Shown here: positions 9,779-17,751 of the stretch, in pieces
How positions within the stretch are numbered: the stretch's first letter is position 1
Layout: every line of letters starts with the position of its first letter
From: Microtetraspora sp. NBRC 16547
GTDB lineage: Bacteria > Actinomycetota > Actinomycetes > Streptosporangiales > Streptosporangiaceae
Assembly (NCBI RefSeq): GCF_030268965.1
Contig: NZ_BSSE01000007.1
Span: 186,001-250,000 of the forward strand
Direction of reading: 5' to 3'
DNA length: 64,000 nucleotides
Notes under the pieces: generated by a model
The model's input: the letters and a program-made list of their open reading frames with translations, nothing else
Told to the model about the DNA's origin: nothing
Databases searched by the model: none
Program-made: the position numbers and the translations under genes

Positions 9779-10702
9779 ATGATTGATCCACTCGCCGACC
9801 TGTCCACAGAGCAGAGCGATCCACGCTACAGCGAGATCGACCGGCTGCCCACCGAACAGGTCGCCAGGCTCATGAACGCGGCCGACGCCAAGGTCCCTGC
9901 GGCGGTCGCCGTGGCGATCCCGGAGATCTCGGCCACCATCGACGCGATCGTCGCCCGCATGAAGCAGGGGGGACGGCTCTTCTACGTGGGCGCCGGGACC
10001 TCCGGCCGCCTCGCGGTGCTCGACGCGTCCGAATGTCCGCCCACCTTCGGCACCGACCCCGAGCTCGTGCAGGGCATCATCGCGGGCGGCGTGCCCGCGC
10101 TGACCCGCTCGGTCGAGGGAGCCGAAGACGACGACGCCGCCGGAGCCGCGGCCATCCGCGCCCAGGAGGTGGGCCCGCTCGACTCCGTCGTCGGGGTCTC
10201 CGCCAGCGGGCGGGCGCCGTACGTGCTCGGAGCCCTCGGCGAGGCGTCCCGCAGGGGCGCCCTGACCGCGGCTCTGTCGTGCAACAAGGGATCCGCGCTC
10301 TCCGCCGCGTCCGAGCACCCGATCGAGGTGATCGTCGGGCCCGAGATCGTGACCGGATCGACCCGCCTCAAGGCCGGGACCGCGACGAAGCTCGTCCTCA
10401 ACATGATCTCGACGATCGCGATGGTCCGGCTCGGCCGGACGTACGGGAACTCGATGATCGAGGTCTCCGCGGCCAACTCCAAGCTCGCCGACCGGGCCGC
10501 CCGCATGGTCGGCGACATCACCGGCGCCGGCCTGGACACCGCCCAGGAGGCCCTGGAGGCGGCGGGCTGGCAGGTAAAGGCGGCCGTGCTCATGATCGAG
10601 CACGACCTCGGGGCGGACGACGCCAAGGCGCTGCTCCAGGCCAACGGCGACCGCTTGGAGGCGGCGCGGCAGGCCGCGTCTGGGGGAGCGCTGGGTGCCT
10701 GA
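9779..10702 (+). CDS. murQ: N-acetylmuramic acid 6-phosphate etherase
   Basis: A 307-residue SIS-domain lyase that cleaves the D-lactyl ether of MurNAc-6-phosphate to give GlcNAc-6-phosphate and D-lactate. Diagnostic segments: VGAGTSGRLAVLDASECPPTFG (sugar-phosphate loop and catalytic Glu, residues about 68-90), VVGVSASGRAPYVLGAL, ETVTGSTRLKAGTATKLVLN-like EIVTGSTRLKAGTATK, and GRTYGNSMIEVSAANSKL. The length matches E. coli MurQ (298). It overlaps the following serine hydrolase gene by 8 nt and is divergent from namZ. It is the convergence point of MurNAc salvage in this locus. Confidence 0.95.
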   Translation: MIDPLADLSTEQSDPRYSEIDRLPTEQVARLMNAADAKVPAAVAVAIPEISATIDAIVARMKQGGRLFYVGAGTSGRLAVLDASECPPTFGTDPELVQGIIAGGVPALTRSVEGAEDDDAAGAAAIRAQEVGPLDSVVGVSASGRAPYVLGALGEASRRGALTAALSCNKGSALSAASEHPIEVIVGPEIVTGSTRLKAGTATKLVLNMISTIAMVRLGRTYGNSMIEVSAANSKLADRAARMVGDITGAGLDTAQEALEAAGWQVKAAVLMIEHDLGADDAKALLQANGDRLEAARQAASGGALGA

Positions 10703-11873
10703 CAGGCCGGGCGACCGCACCGACATCGGATCCGGTGACGATCCCTCCGGGGCCATGCCGGACGTCCCGGGGAATCCGGTCCGGGACGTCTCCACACCGG
10801 AGACCTCCGCCGGACTCTCCCGGATCCTGGAGGATGCGGTGCCGGCGGCCTGCTCGGCGGCGGTCGCGGTGATCGCCGTGGAGGGAACCGTCGTCGCCGC
10901 GGCCGCGGCGGGCGAGGCCGTACGTTATTCAGGAGCCACGGAGGCGCTCTTGGAGAAACGTCCCCCCGCCCGTCGCGACTCGGTCTTCGACCTCGCCTCG
11001 ATCACCAAGCTGTTCACCACCGCTGCCATCCTGTCGCTGGTGGAGGACGGCCTCCTCGGGCTCGACGAGCCGGTCGCCACCTGGCTCCCCGCGGCGTACG
11101 GAGGGCACCACGCGACCACGCTGCGGCATCTGCTCACCCACACGGCCGGTCTGCCGCCGAGCCGCCGGGCCCACGAGGAGATCCCCGGCGACGGCCCCGC
11201 CGCGCACGCCGCGCGGATGGAGCTGATCCTCACCACCCGGCCGGACCACCCCCTCGGGGAGCGGTACGTCTACTCCGACGTCGGCATGGTGACGGCGGGC
11301 CGGGTGGCCGAGATCGCCGGGGGAGCGCCCCTCGACGAGCTCGTAGGCACCCGTGTCATCGGGCCGCTCGGCCTGACGAGCACCTGCTACCGCCCTCCGG
11401 CCGCGCTGCTCCCGCGCGTCGTCGCGACCGAGTACCAGGCCGACCGCCCCGGTCCCGGCTGCATCAGGGGCGAGGTCCATGACGAGACCGCCTACGGCCT
11501 CGGCGGGGTCGCCGGGCACGCCGGGCTGTTCTCCACGGCGGACGACCTCGTCCGCTTCGGGGAAACCCTGCGCACCGGGGGCGGGCCGATCCTGCGCCCG
11601 GACACGGTGGCGGAGATGGCCCGCGACCAGGGCGTCACGGGGGCGGCGTTCGACCACGGGCTCGGCGTCCGCATCGGCGACCCCGCCATCGTGGGGCCAC
11701 TCGGCCGCGCCTACGGCCACTCCGGGTTCACCGGGACCGCCCTCGTCGTCGACCCCGAACGGGCGCTGACCGTCGTCCTGCTGACCAACAATGTCCACCC
11801 CGTACGTGGCCGGCCGGGCATCCGCGACCTGCGCCACGCCGTCGCCGCCGAGGCGCTCCGGATCGCGTCCTGA
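10695..11873 (+). CDS. Serine beta-lactamase-fold hydrolase, AmiE-like muropeptide amidase candidate
   Basis: A 392-residue protein of the class C beta-lactamase/PBP4* fold. The active-site SxxK is SITK in FDLASITKLFTTAA (around residue 100), the second motif is YSD in RYVYSDVGM, and the KTG-like element is HSG in GHSGFTGTALVVDP. In Bacillus the murQ-namZ-nagZ operon contains AmiE (YbbE), a serine amidase of this fold that strips the stem peptide from MurNAc. Position directly behind murQ, overlapping it by 8 nt, supports the same role. The N-terminal 35 residues are hydrophilic with no signal peptide, implying cytoplasmic action. An esterase or D,D-peptidase role is possible; an ATG at 10755 is an alternative start. 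Confidence 0.78.
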   Translation: MPDRPGDRTDIGSGDDPSGAMPDVPGNPVRDVSTPETSAGLSRILEDAVPAACSAAVAVIAVEGTVVAAAAAGEAVRYSGATEALLEKRPPARRDSVFDLASITKLFTTAAILSLVEDGLLGLDEPVATWLPAAYGGHHATTLRHLLTHTAGLPPSRRAHEEIPGDGPAAHAARMELILTTRPDHPLGERYVYSDVGMVTAGRVAEIAGGAPLDELVGTRVIGPLGLTSTCYRPPAALLPRVVATEYQADRPGPGCIRGEVHDETAYGLGGVAGHAGLFSTADDLVRFGETLRTGGGPILRPDTVAEMARDQGVTGAAFDHGLGVRIGDPAIVGPLGRAYGHSGFTGTALVVDPERALTVVLLTNNVHPVRGRPGIRDLRHAVAAEALRIAS

Positions 11874-11892
11874 CCGGAGCGCCGTCCGGCGT

Positions 11893-11991
11893 TCACGACC
11901 AGAGCTCGACCGCCAGGCGCACCACGAGCCGGTCCTTCTCCTTCTCCGCCTCGGGCAGCAGCGGGTAGGGCAGTCGCTGCTCCGGCGACGC
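11893..11991 (-). pseudogene. Possible C-terminal remnant of a RyR-domain protein
   Basis: The minus strand encodes LPYPLLPEAEKEKDRLVVRL before a stop. This resembles the end of the bacterial RyR domain (PYxxLPExEKEKDR). Only about 30 residues match; the upstream frame shows no similarity, so this would be a decayed fragment. The rest of 11874-12235 holds nothing recognisable. The block marks the left edge of the insert that interrupts the salvage locus. Confidence 0.35.
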
Positions 11992-12235
11992 CCGCCGACT
12001 CGCCGTCCGAGAGTGGCGCTGCGCTGCGGCGGGTGGCTGTTCCGGCGCGCCGTGATAGTTGCGCTCTGGTGATGCCGCTTTCGCGGCCGTCGCGGGCGCG
12101 GTGGTACAGGGCACGGTCTTACGCGCGCCTCCACAACCACCCGCACTCCGCTCCGCTCTCCCGCCGCACCGACGTGTATCGGAAGTGCTGGTTGGGAGTG
12201 GCAATGCAGGCGCCCCTGTGTGCTTCGATGCTTCG

Positions 12236-12784
12236 GTGATTCGACTGACTGTTTCCACGGCTGATGGATCTCCGGCGGCCTGCGTTGTCAGGCCGCGTGA
12301 TGCGTCTGACGTCGATGAGTGCGTCCGAGTGCTCGCCCAGGTCCATGACCGTGACGGCTATCCGGTGAACTGGCCGGACCGGCCCAGCGAGTGGCTGATG
12401 GAGCCCTCCCAGTTCGCGTCCTGGGTGGCGGAACTGGACGGGCGCGTCGTCGGACACATCGGTCTGTCCCGTAGCGGGGCCGGGGACGTGGCACCGATCC
12501 ACTGGAGCCGTCTGGAGGGCAAGCCTATTCAGTCCACCGCGGTGGTCAGCCGTCTGTTCGTCTCACCCACGGCTCGTGGATACGGAATCGGCGCCCTGCT
12601 GATGGCCGAGGTTGTGAGGGAGGCACAGGAGCGTGATCTGTACCCGGTTCTCGACGTCGTGGCCACTGACACGGCGGCAGCCGCTTTGTACGAACGTCTG
12701 GGCTGGCGCTTGCTGGCCACGGTCGACCAGCGGTGGAGTCCGGCTCAGACAGTGACCGTGCGCTGCTACGCCGCGCCTGCGTGA
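12236..12784 (+). CDS. GNAT-family N-acetyltransferase
   Basis: About 182 residues from the GTG at 12236 (VIRLTVSTADGSPAAC). The open frame extends upstream to 12059 but that part has no family character. The core GNAT signature is VVSRLFVSPTARGYGIGALL followed by the helix MAEVVREAQ and the C-terminal AAALYERLGW typical of acetyltransferases. A negatively charged centre (DRPSEWLMEPSQFASWVAEL) resembles small-molecule acetyltransferases. No ribosome site is obvious, and codon use is less GC-biased than in the flanking salvage genes, consistent with transfer. The substrate is unknown. Confidence 0.65.
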   Translation: MIRLTVSTADGSPAACVVRPRDASDVDECVRVLAQVHDRDGYPVNWPDRPSEWLMEPSQFASWVAELDGRVVGHIGLSRSGAGDVAPIHWSRLEGKPIQSTAVVSRLFVSPTARGYGIGALLMAEVVREAQERDLYPVLDVVATDTAAAALYERLGWRLLATVDQRWSPAQTVTVRCYAAPA

Positions 12785-12808
12785 CCGCTACAACCACGGC
12801 ACACCGCG

Positions 12809-12982
12809 TCACAGCCACTCGGTGATGGCTGCGACGAGGACGGTCGCTTCGTAGCGGACGGCGAGTTTCTCGTAGCGGGTGGTGACCGCGCGTTGGTGCT
12901 TGAGGCGGTTGATCCCGCACTCCACCGCGTGGTGCTCTTTGTCGTCGGTCTTGTCGAACTTCGGCGGCCGACCACAGCGGGA
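12809..12982 (-). pseudogene. C-terminal remnant of an IS5-family transposase
   Basis: The minus strand reads SRCGRPPKFD, then HHAVECGINRLKHQRAVTTR and a closing VLVAAITEWL before a stop. This is the familiar end of IS5/IS1182-like DDE transposases (GGRPPxFD ... VERxxxRLKxxRxxxTRYxK ... WL), including the catalytic-region Glu (VEC). An in-frame stop lies immediately upstream, so the N-terminal two thirds are gone. No inverted repeats could be paired around it. It indicates past transposition in the insert. Confidence 0.65.
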
Positions 12983-13017
12983 GCCGAGCCATCACGATGC
13001 TGGGGTTGCGACGCGGT

Positions 13018-14121
13018 TCAAGCTATGAGCAGGCGGAGGCCAAGCTCTGCCGCGTCGAGGTCGGCGAGGTCGCGGTTGCGCTCGGCCCACCGGCCGGAGG
13101 CGAGGTCATCGCTGAGGCTTCGCACCGCCCGCTGTTCGGCCTCCGGCCCGACCCTCGTCCACGCCGACATCGCACGGCGCACGTGATCCTCCAGATACGC
13201 CCCGGGCCGGCGCCAGTATGCCTCGAACAGGCCGTCAGTGCAGTCCCACGGAATGGGCACCGGCTCCGCGCGGGCGCCGATCGCGTCGGCCATCCCGGCA
13301 AGCGAGGGCCATTGCGTAAAGAGGCCGACGAACTCGGGCAGGTAGTCGCGAGTAAGCCAGAACCGGCGCTGCCATCCAGGCTCGCTGGCGTCGAACGTGA
13401 GCACCACCACGCGGCGGGCCACACGCCGCATCTCGCGTAACCCGGCGATCGGGTCCCGCCAGTGGCGAACGGTGGAGACGGCCATTGCGGCGTCGAAGGA
13501 CTGGTCCTTGAACGGCAGGCTCTCCGCGGCGGCGGCCACGCACGGTGCCGCGCCGGCGGGCCGCTGCGCCCGCATGACCGCCGACGGCTCTACTGCGATC
13601 ACGTCGCGGTCGGAGGGCTCGTAGGAGCCGGTACCCGCCCCGACATTCAGCACCGTCTGTGCGTCCCCAAGCGCTTCCCAGATCTGCGCGGCGATCCGCA
13701 GCTCGGTGCGCCGTGTCGCGGTGTAAGCGCCGCCGATCGCGTCGTACAGCCGCGCGCCGAGCATCTCCAGTTGCTCCTCCGGCGTCATCTTTATTCCCTT
13801 CGCCCGCGCCTCGAGTTCCCTGTCGATGGCCGCCACCATGGCATCAGCGCGATCACGCCGTTCCAACAGCAGGCCGCGCAGTCGGCGCAGGTGCGCGACC
13901 GCGTCGGTGGACGGGTCGCCGACCAGGTCCGCGACCTCCCGCAGCCCGAAGCCCAGCCGCCGGTAGGCCAGCACCTCCCGCAGCCGCTCCACGTCACCCG
14001 CCGAGTAGGCCCGGTACCCGGCTGCGGTCCGCGCCGACGGCCGCACGAGCCCGATCTCGTCATAGTGATGCAGCGTGCGGACGGTCACGCCGGCCAGCTC
14101 GGCCACGCGTCCCACGGTCAA
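13018..14121 (-). CDS. MerR DNA-binding domain fused to a SAM-dependent methyltransferase
   Basis: About 367 residues. The TTG at 14121 sits 5 nt after GGAGG and gives the usual MerR start (M)TVGRVAELAGVTVRTLHHYD; GTG codons at 14133 and 14160 are alternatives. Residues 1-70 are a MerR winged helix (EIGLVRPSARTAAGYRAYSA), followed by a coiled-coil dimerisation helix and the TipAL-like linker GIKMTPEEQLEMLG. Instead of an effector-binding TipAS domain, a class I methyltransferase follows: VLNVGAGTGSYEP (motif I), VIAVEPSAVM, and FDAAMAVSTVRHWRDP with a LREMRRVARRVVVLTF strand. It may be a regulator that senses or modifies a ligand. Function is unproven. Confidence 0.78.
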   Translation of the reverse strand: MTVGRVAELAGVTVRTLHHYDEIGLVRPSARTAAGYRAYSAGDVERLREVLAYRRLGFGLREVADLVGDPSTDAVAHLRRLRGLLLERRDRADAMVAAIDRELEARAKGIKMTPEEQLEMLGARLYDAIGGAYTATRRTELRIAAQIWEALGDAQTVLNVGAGTGSYEPSDRDVIAVEPSAVMRAQRPAGAAPCVAAAAESLPFKDQSFDAAMAVSTVRHWRDPIAGLREMRRVARRVVVLTFDASEPGWQRRFWLTRDYLPEFVGLFTQWPSLAGMADAIGARAEPVPIPWDCTDGLFEAYWRRPGAYLEDHVRRAMSAWTRVGPEAEQRAVRSLSDDLASGRWAERNRDLADLDAAELGLRLLIA

Positions 14122-14831
14122 GTGCTCCTCCACGCCACCGACTATGCAGTCTGACGGCACGTGAGGGTCAAGCGCCTCGCTCCCGGCAGCACGTGCGTGG
14201 CCGGTCGCGACCGGGTCGACCGGGTCGACCAGGACAGCCAGGGTCCTGGGTGCGCTTCCGTTGTCATCCCGGACGATGACCTACGCCGGCAGGGCCGCCG
14301 CCTTCCGTATGGCCGTGACGGCCGCCGTCGCCCAGAAGCGACGTTCAACACCCTCAGCTGACTCATGGGCAAGGGAAACCATGCGCCATGGCCGGCCGAG
14401 TCGGTGGATGAACCCGTGCGCGGCGACTTTGCCGCTGGCGGCTGAGACAAGAATCCGAGGCCGATTCCGTTAGTCCAGCAGGTCTTGCCCACGGCTGATT
14501 CTGCGGGTGACCGGCAGCAGTGTTTGCCGGTCGGTTTCGACAGCACTCCGGGGCCGATCGAGCCTGGAATGCCGGTGAGAAGTAACAGCACCCGGAGACC
14601 CGAATGCTCGCATGAAGGAGGCCGGCACGCGGGGCGCATGGGCTCTGGCGCACACGCGCGGCTCCGTCGCGAAGGTGTGCCGCAGGGTGTCCGCGGAGAT
14701 GGCGGGCGCGCCGTTGTGGCCGACCGGGTTCGCCTCGGCCGCGAATTCATCCGGCATCGGGGCGTGTGCTTTGAGATCATGACTGCACTCGCCGCGGCGG
14801 ACCGAGTCGTTGGCCTCTACCCCCAGGGAAA
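14122..14831. other. Non-coding/decayed 710-bp stretch with an integrase-like scrap
   Basis: No convincing gene. On the minus strand near 14665-14707 the frame reads PAISADTLRHTFAT, which resembles the conserved Arg-containing box of tyrosine recombinases (HTLRHTFAT). It is not followed by the rest of the catalytic domain. The remainder shows no codon bias in any frame. It may be the wreck of an integrative element inside the insert; the similarity is short and weak. Confidence 0.3.
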
Positions 14832-15680
14832 ATGAACTCTTTCAGCTACGTTGAATCGTCCGAGTCCCACCCCGAGATCCCGCTCGTCGGCGGTGACGTC
14901 ACCGAGGGGGTGGTGCGGGTCGGCGACACTGTGCGCCGGCCGGTCGGCCCCAACGCCCCGCTTGTCCACGCGCTACTGCGCCATCTGGAGGAGGCCGGGT
15001 TCCCGGGCGCGCCGCGGTTCCTCGGCATCGACGCGGCCGGGCGTGAGGTGCTGACCTTCGTTCCCGGCGAGGTCGCGGGGCGGCCGAGGCCGGCGTGGCT
15101 CGCCGACGAGAAGCGGCTGGCCTCCGTCGGGCGCCTCGTCCGCGACTACGACGACGCCGTCGCGGGGTTCGTCATCCCTGAAGGAGTGCGGCCGAGCCGG
15201 GGGCTCGCGGAGCCGCCGGGCATGCCGCCCGCGCCGCCCTACCCGGCTGAGGTGGTCGGGCACAGGGATTACACGCCGGACAACATCGTGTTCCGGGACG
15301 GTGAGGCGGCCGCGCTGATCGACTTCGACCTCGCCAAGCCGACCACCCGGGCAGATGAGGTGGCCAACGCGATGATGTACTGGGCGCCGCTGTGCGACCC
15401 CGTCGACGCCGACCCGCTGTTGCGGGAGGTGGACGTGCCGCGCCGCTGCCGGATCCTGGCCGACGCCTACGGGATGTCGGAGGTCGACCGTTCCCGGGTC
15501 GTCGAGGTGCTCGCGCTGGGGACCCGGCGGGCGTGGTTCCTGATGAAGCAGAGAGCTGAGGAGCAGGGCGGCGGCTGGGCGAGGATGTGGGATGAGGGCA
15601 TCGGCAATGAGATCAAGCGGCGCGAGGCCTGGCTGGATCGCCATGGCGCGGCCATCGATGCGGCGCTGAGCACACCGTAA
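14832..15680 (+). CDS. Aminoglycoside phosphotransferase-like (APH) small-molecule kinase
   Basis: A 282-residue kinase-fold protein. The N-lobe is short (VRRPVGPNAPLVHALLRHLE, then VLTFVPGEV as hinge). The catalytic loop is GHRDYTPDNIVF (Brenner-type HxDxxxxN, around residue 140) and the metal-binding motif is ALIDFDLAKPT. ATG at 14832 is preceded by AGGGAAA. Members of this family phosphorylate alcohols such as choline, homoserine, amino sugars or antibiotics; the substrate cannot be told here. It sits alone in the insert with no obvious partner. Confidence 0.8.
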   Translation: MNSFSYVESSESHPEIPLVGGDVTEGVVRVGDTVRRPVGPNAPLVHALLRHLEEAGFPGAPRFLGIDAAGREVLTFVPGEVAGRPRPAWLADEKRLASVGRLVRDYDDAVAGFVIPEGVRPSRGLAEPPGMPPAPPYPAEVVGHRDYTPDNIVFRDGEAAALIDFDLAKPTTRADEVANAMMYWAPLCDPVDADPLLREVDVPRRCRILADAYGMSEVDRSRVVEVLALGTRRAWFLMKQRAEEQGGGWARMWDEGIGNEIKRREAWLDRHGAAIDAALSTP

Positions 15681-15836
15681 TCCCGTCAGCGCCACGGTTT
15701 GTGCCACCCGGACCAACTCCAAGACAAGTCGATCGCGGTGTTTGATTCCGTGCGTGCTGTTCTTGGAGCCTCCCCCTGGAGCGTGGACACCTTGACGTCC
15801 GGTCGATGTCGTCCATCGACCCGACAGCTCAATCGG

Positions 15837-16244
15837 CTATTGGTCGCGGACCGGAATCGGCTCAGCTAGCGCAGCGCGCCCGGGAGGCGCGGGGAAGGGG
15901 TCGGCGAAGTACTGGGTCTCGTGCGTTACGAGACCATCGGTGATCTCCATAACGCTGAGCGAGTATGTGGGCACGCCGTCATAGGTGATCACGCACTCGC
16001 TCACCCAAAGGTCGCCGCCGCCCAGGATTCGGCGGATGGTGAAGTGGCGTTCGGCCGGGTGCCCGCCGCGTTGCGCTTGGATCCTTGACCGGCCTCTGAA
16101 GCGCTCGCCCGACTGCGGGTAGTCCAGGATCGCGTCTGCAGCGTAGATCGCGTGCTCAGCGTCGACGTCCCCGCGTTCGGATGCCTCCCAGTGCTGCTGG
16201 AGCCGAGCCCGGATATCGGCTTCAGGATCACTTGCGCTGTTCAC
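15837..16244 (-). CDS. SnoaL-like/NTF2-fold protein
   Basis: A 135-residue protein with the cone-shaped NTF2/SnoaL pattern: an N-terminal helix (IRARLQQHWEASERGDVDAE), AIYAADAILDYPQSGERFRG, a central strand FTIRRILGGGDLWVSECVIT, and a closing VMEITDGLVTHETQYFADPF. Such proteins act as small-molecule isomerases, cyclases or as ligand-binding accessory proteins. The ending, with a conserved TQYFADPF, is typical of a stand-alone family of unknown role. The start is a GTG at 16244 with no strong ribosome site. Confidence 0.75.
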   Translation of the reverse strand: MNSASDPEADIRARLQQHWEASERGDVDAEHAIYAADAILDYPQSGERFRGRSRIQAQRGGHPAERHFTIRRILGGGDLWVSECVITYDGVPTYSLSVMEITDGLVTHETQYFADPFPAPPGRAALAEPIPVRDQ

Positions 16245-16395
16245 CCGTTAGCCCCTCATGACCAGAAGGAATGTCGCTGGCTCGCACGACAGGTGTTACC
16301 CGAGGGTTCTTGTGCAGCTTGGGACCGCGGTAGCCGACCTCCGGCCCCGATGCAAGGCGGCGCTCAGGGGCGGCGACCACCCGTTCGGCCGCACG

Positions 16396-16569
16396 TTAGT
16401 GAGCGAGGTTGGCGCCCGTGCCGACGCCGATCTCTAAAACCTGCCCGCTCAGGTCCCCGACCAGATGGTCGCGCACCGCCCCCAGCCAGGCTCGTTCGGC
16501 GGTCCGCGTGATGGTGTCGTAGAACCTTGCGAAACATCGGTGCCCGCGGCCGCCTACGTGATCAGCCAT
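16396..16569 (-). pseudogene. N-terminal fragment of a class I SAM methyltransferase
   Basis: The minus strand encodes about 57 residues: ARFYDTITRTAERAWLGAVR, a short helix, then QVLEIGVGTGANLAH, which is the SAM-binding motif I, before a premature stop. Intact relatives are about 200-220 residues, so everything after the glycine-rich loop is missing. It is a degraded gene at the right end of the insert. Confidence 0.65.
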
Positions 16570-16764
16570 GACTGCCCCCTGCCCTGCCGGATCCCGGCAA
16601 AACACGGTCACAGCGTGTCGCGGACCATCGCAGATCGAGTTCCCCTCGGCGGGTGATGATCAGCCTTGACGGCTGAAGACAGCGGCGCACGAGTAACCGC
16701 GGCTGTAGGAGTCCCGCGCCGCATCACGCGGCGCGAACACGGAAGGTTGCACACCGGAACAGCG

Positions 16765-16788
16765 GCCCGCCGCTCATTGACGGCGGGC
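16765..16788. terminator. Hairpin downstream of the RpiR gene
   Basis: GCCCGCCG, an 8-nt loop and CGGCGGGC form a perfect 8-bp GC stem about 65 bp beyond the stop of the minus-strand regulator gene. No T-run follows on either strand, so its terminator role is tentative. The surrounding 282 bp (16570-16851) hold no gene. Confidence 0.4.
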
Positions 16789-16851
16789 ACCACGCGTCCC
16801 GGAGCAGCCGCTCGCCGCGGCGTCACTTATCGACGGCGAGCCACCACGGGC

Positions 16852-17751
16852 TCATCCCGTCTTGGTACGCCGGCGGGAGTCCTCGAGGTAGCCGTTGACC
16901 GCGGCACGGGTGGCGCGTAAGGCGGAGTCTGAGGTGTCGAAGGTGCGCTGGGCGACCCCGACGAAGATGCAGTCGACGATGAGGAGCTGGCTGATCCGGC
17001 TGGCCAGCGATCCCGGGCGGAAGGCCGTCTCCCGGCCCGCCGAGACCAGTACGTGGTCGGCGAGTTCGGCCAGCGAGGACCGGGGGTTGTTGGTGATCGC
17101 GACGGTGGTGGCCCCGGCCGCGCTCGCCACCCGCATCGGGCCGAACACGTCGGGCGTCTCGCCGGTGCAGCTCACTCCGATGGCGACGTCACCGGATCGG
17201 ACGAGCGCCGCGCTGGTGAGGGCGAGATGCGCGTCGGTGAAGGAGTGGCCGGGGAGCCCGATCCGCATCAGCTTCTGCGCCATGTCGACCGCGACGAGGC
17301 CGGAGGCGCCGACCCCGTACGTGTCGACCCGGCGCGCGGTGGCCACGGCCTCCACGACGGCGGCCAGCCGTTCCGGGGCCAGTTGGGCGGCGGTGTCGGC
17401 GAGGGCCTCGGACTCGGCCCGGGTGACCTTCGCGATCACGTCGGTGAGGGGATCGTCCGGCCCGAGGTCGCCGGGGACCAGGCGCTCGGGCTTGGCCCGC
17501 GCGACCGCGCCCGCGAGGGCGAAGCGGAGCTGGGAGTAACCGGCGAACCCGAGGGCCCTGGCGGTGCGCACGATCGTGGCCTCGCTCGTTCCCGAGGCCG
17601 CGCTGAACTCGGTGATGGTGCTGGCGGCGACCATCGCGGGATCGTCCAGGATGAGCCGGGCGACGGACTGGGCCGCGGGTGTGAGGGAGGGCAGGATCGC
17701 CCGCACCGTCGCGACCAGGTTGACCGGGGTTGGGCCCTCGTGTTCGTTCAC
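16852..17751 (-). CDS. RpiR/MurR-type transcriptional regulator (HTH + SIS)
   Basis: 299 residues from the GTG at 17751, which overlaps the nagZ stop as GTGA behind an AGAAGG ribosome site. The N-terminal HTH_6 domain reads SEATIVRTARALGFAGYSQL. The SIS sugar-phosphate domain follows (YGVGASGLVAVDMAQKLMRI; VAIGVSCTGETPDVFGPMRV; VAITNNPRSSLAELADHVL). Family members such as E. coli MurR sense sugar phosphates, MurNAc-6-P in that case. Co-transcription with nagZ and the nearby murQ, namZ and anmK make it the likely regulator of the locus; effector and operator are inferred. Confidence 0.88.
   Translation of the reverse strand: MNEHEGPTPVNLVATVRAILPSLTPAAQSVARLILDDPAMVAASTITEFSAASGTSEATIVRTARALGFAGYSQLRFALAGAVARAKPERLVPGDLGPDDPLTDVIAKVTRAESEALADTAAQLAPERLAAVVEAVATARRVDTYGVGASGLVAVDMAQKLMRIGLPGHSFTDAHLALTSAALVRSGDVAIGVSCTGETPDVFGPMRVASAAGATTVAITNNPRSSLAELADHVLVSAGRETAFRPGSLASRISQLLIVDCIFVGVAQRTFDTSDSALRATRAAVNGYLEDSRRRTKTG

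Noticed and set aside
14832-15680. Calling the two APH-like kinases (14832 and 38119) aminoglycoside resistance genes
   Set aside because: Kinase motifs are clear but the family covers many substrates, and neither gene has resistance-linked neighbours or specific aminoglycoside-pocket features that I can recognise.
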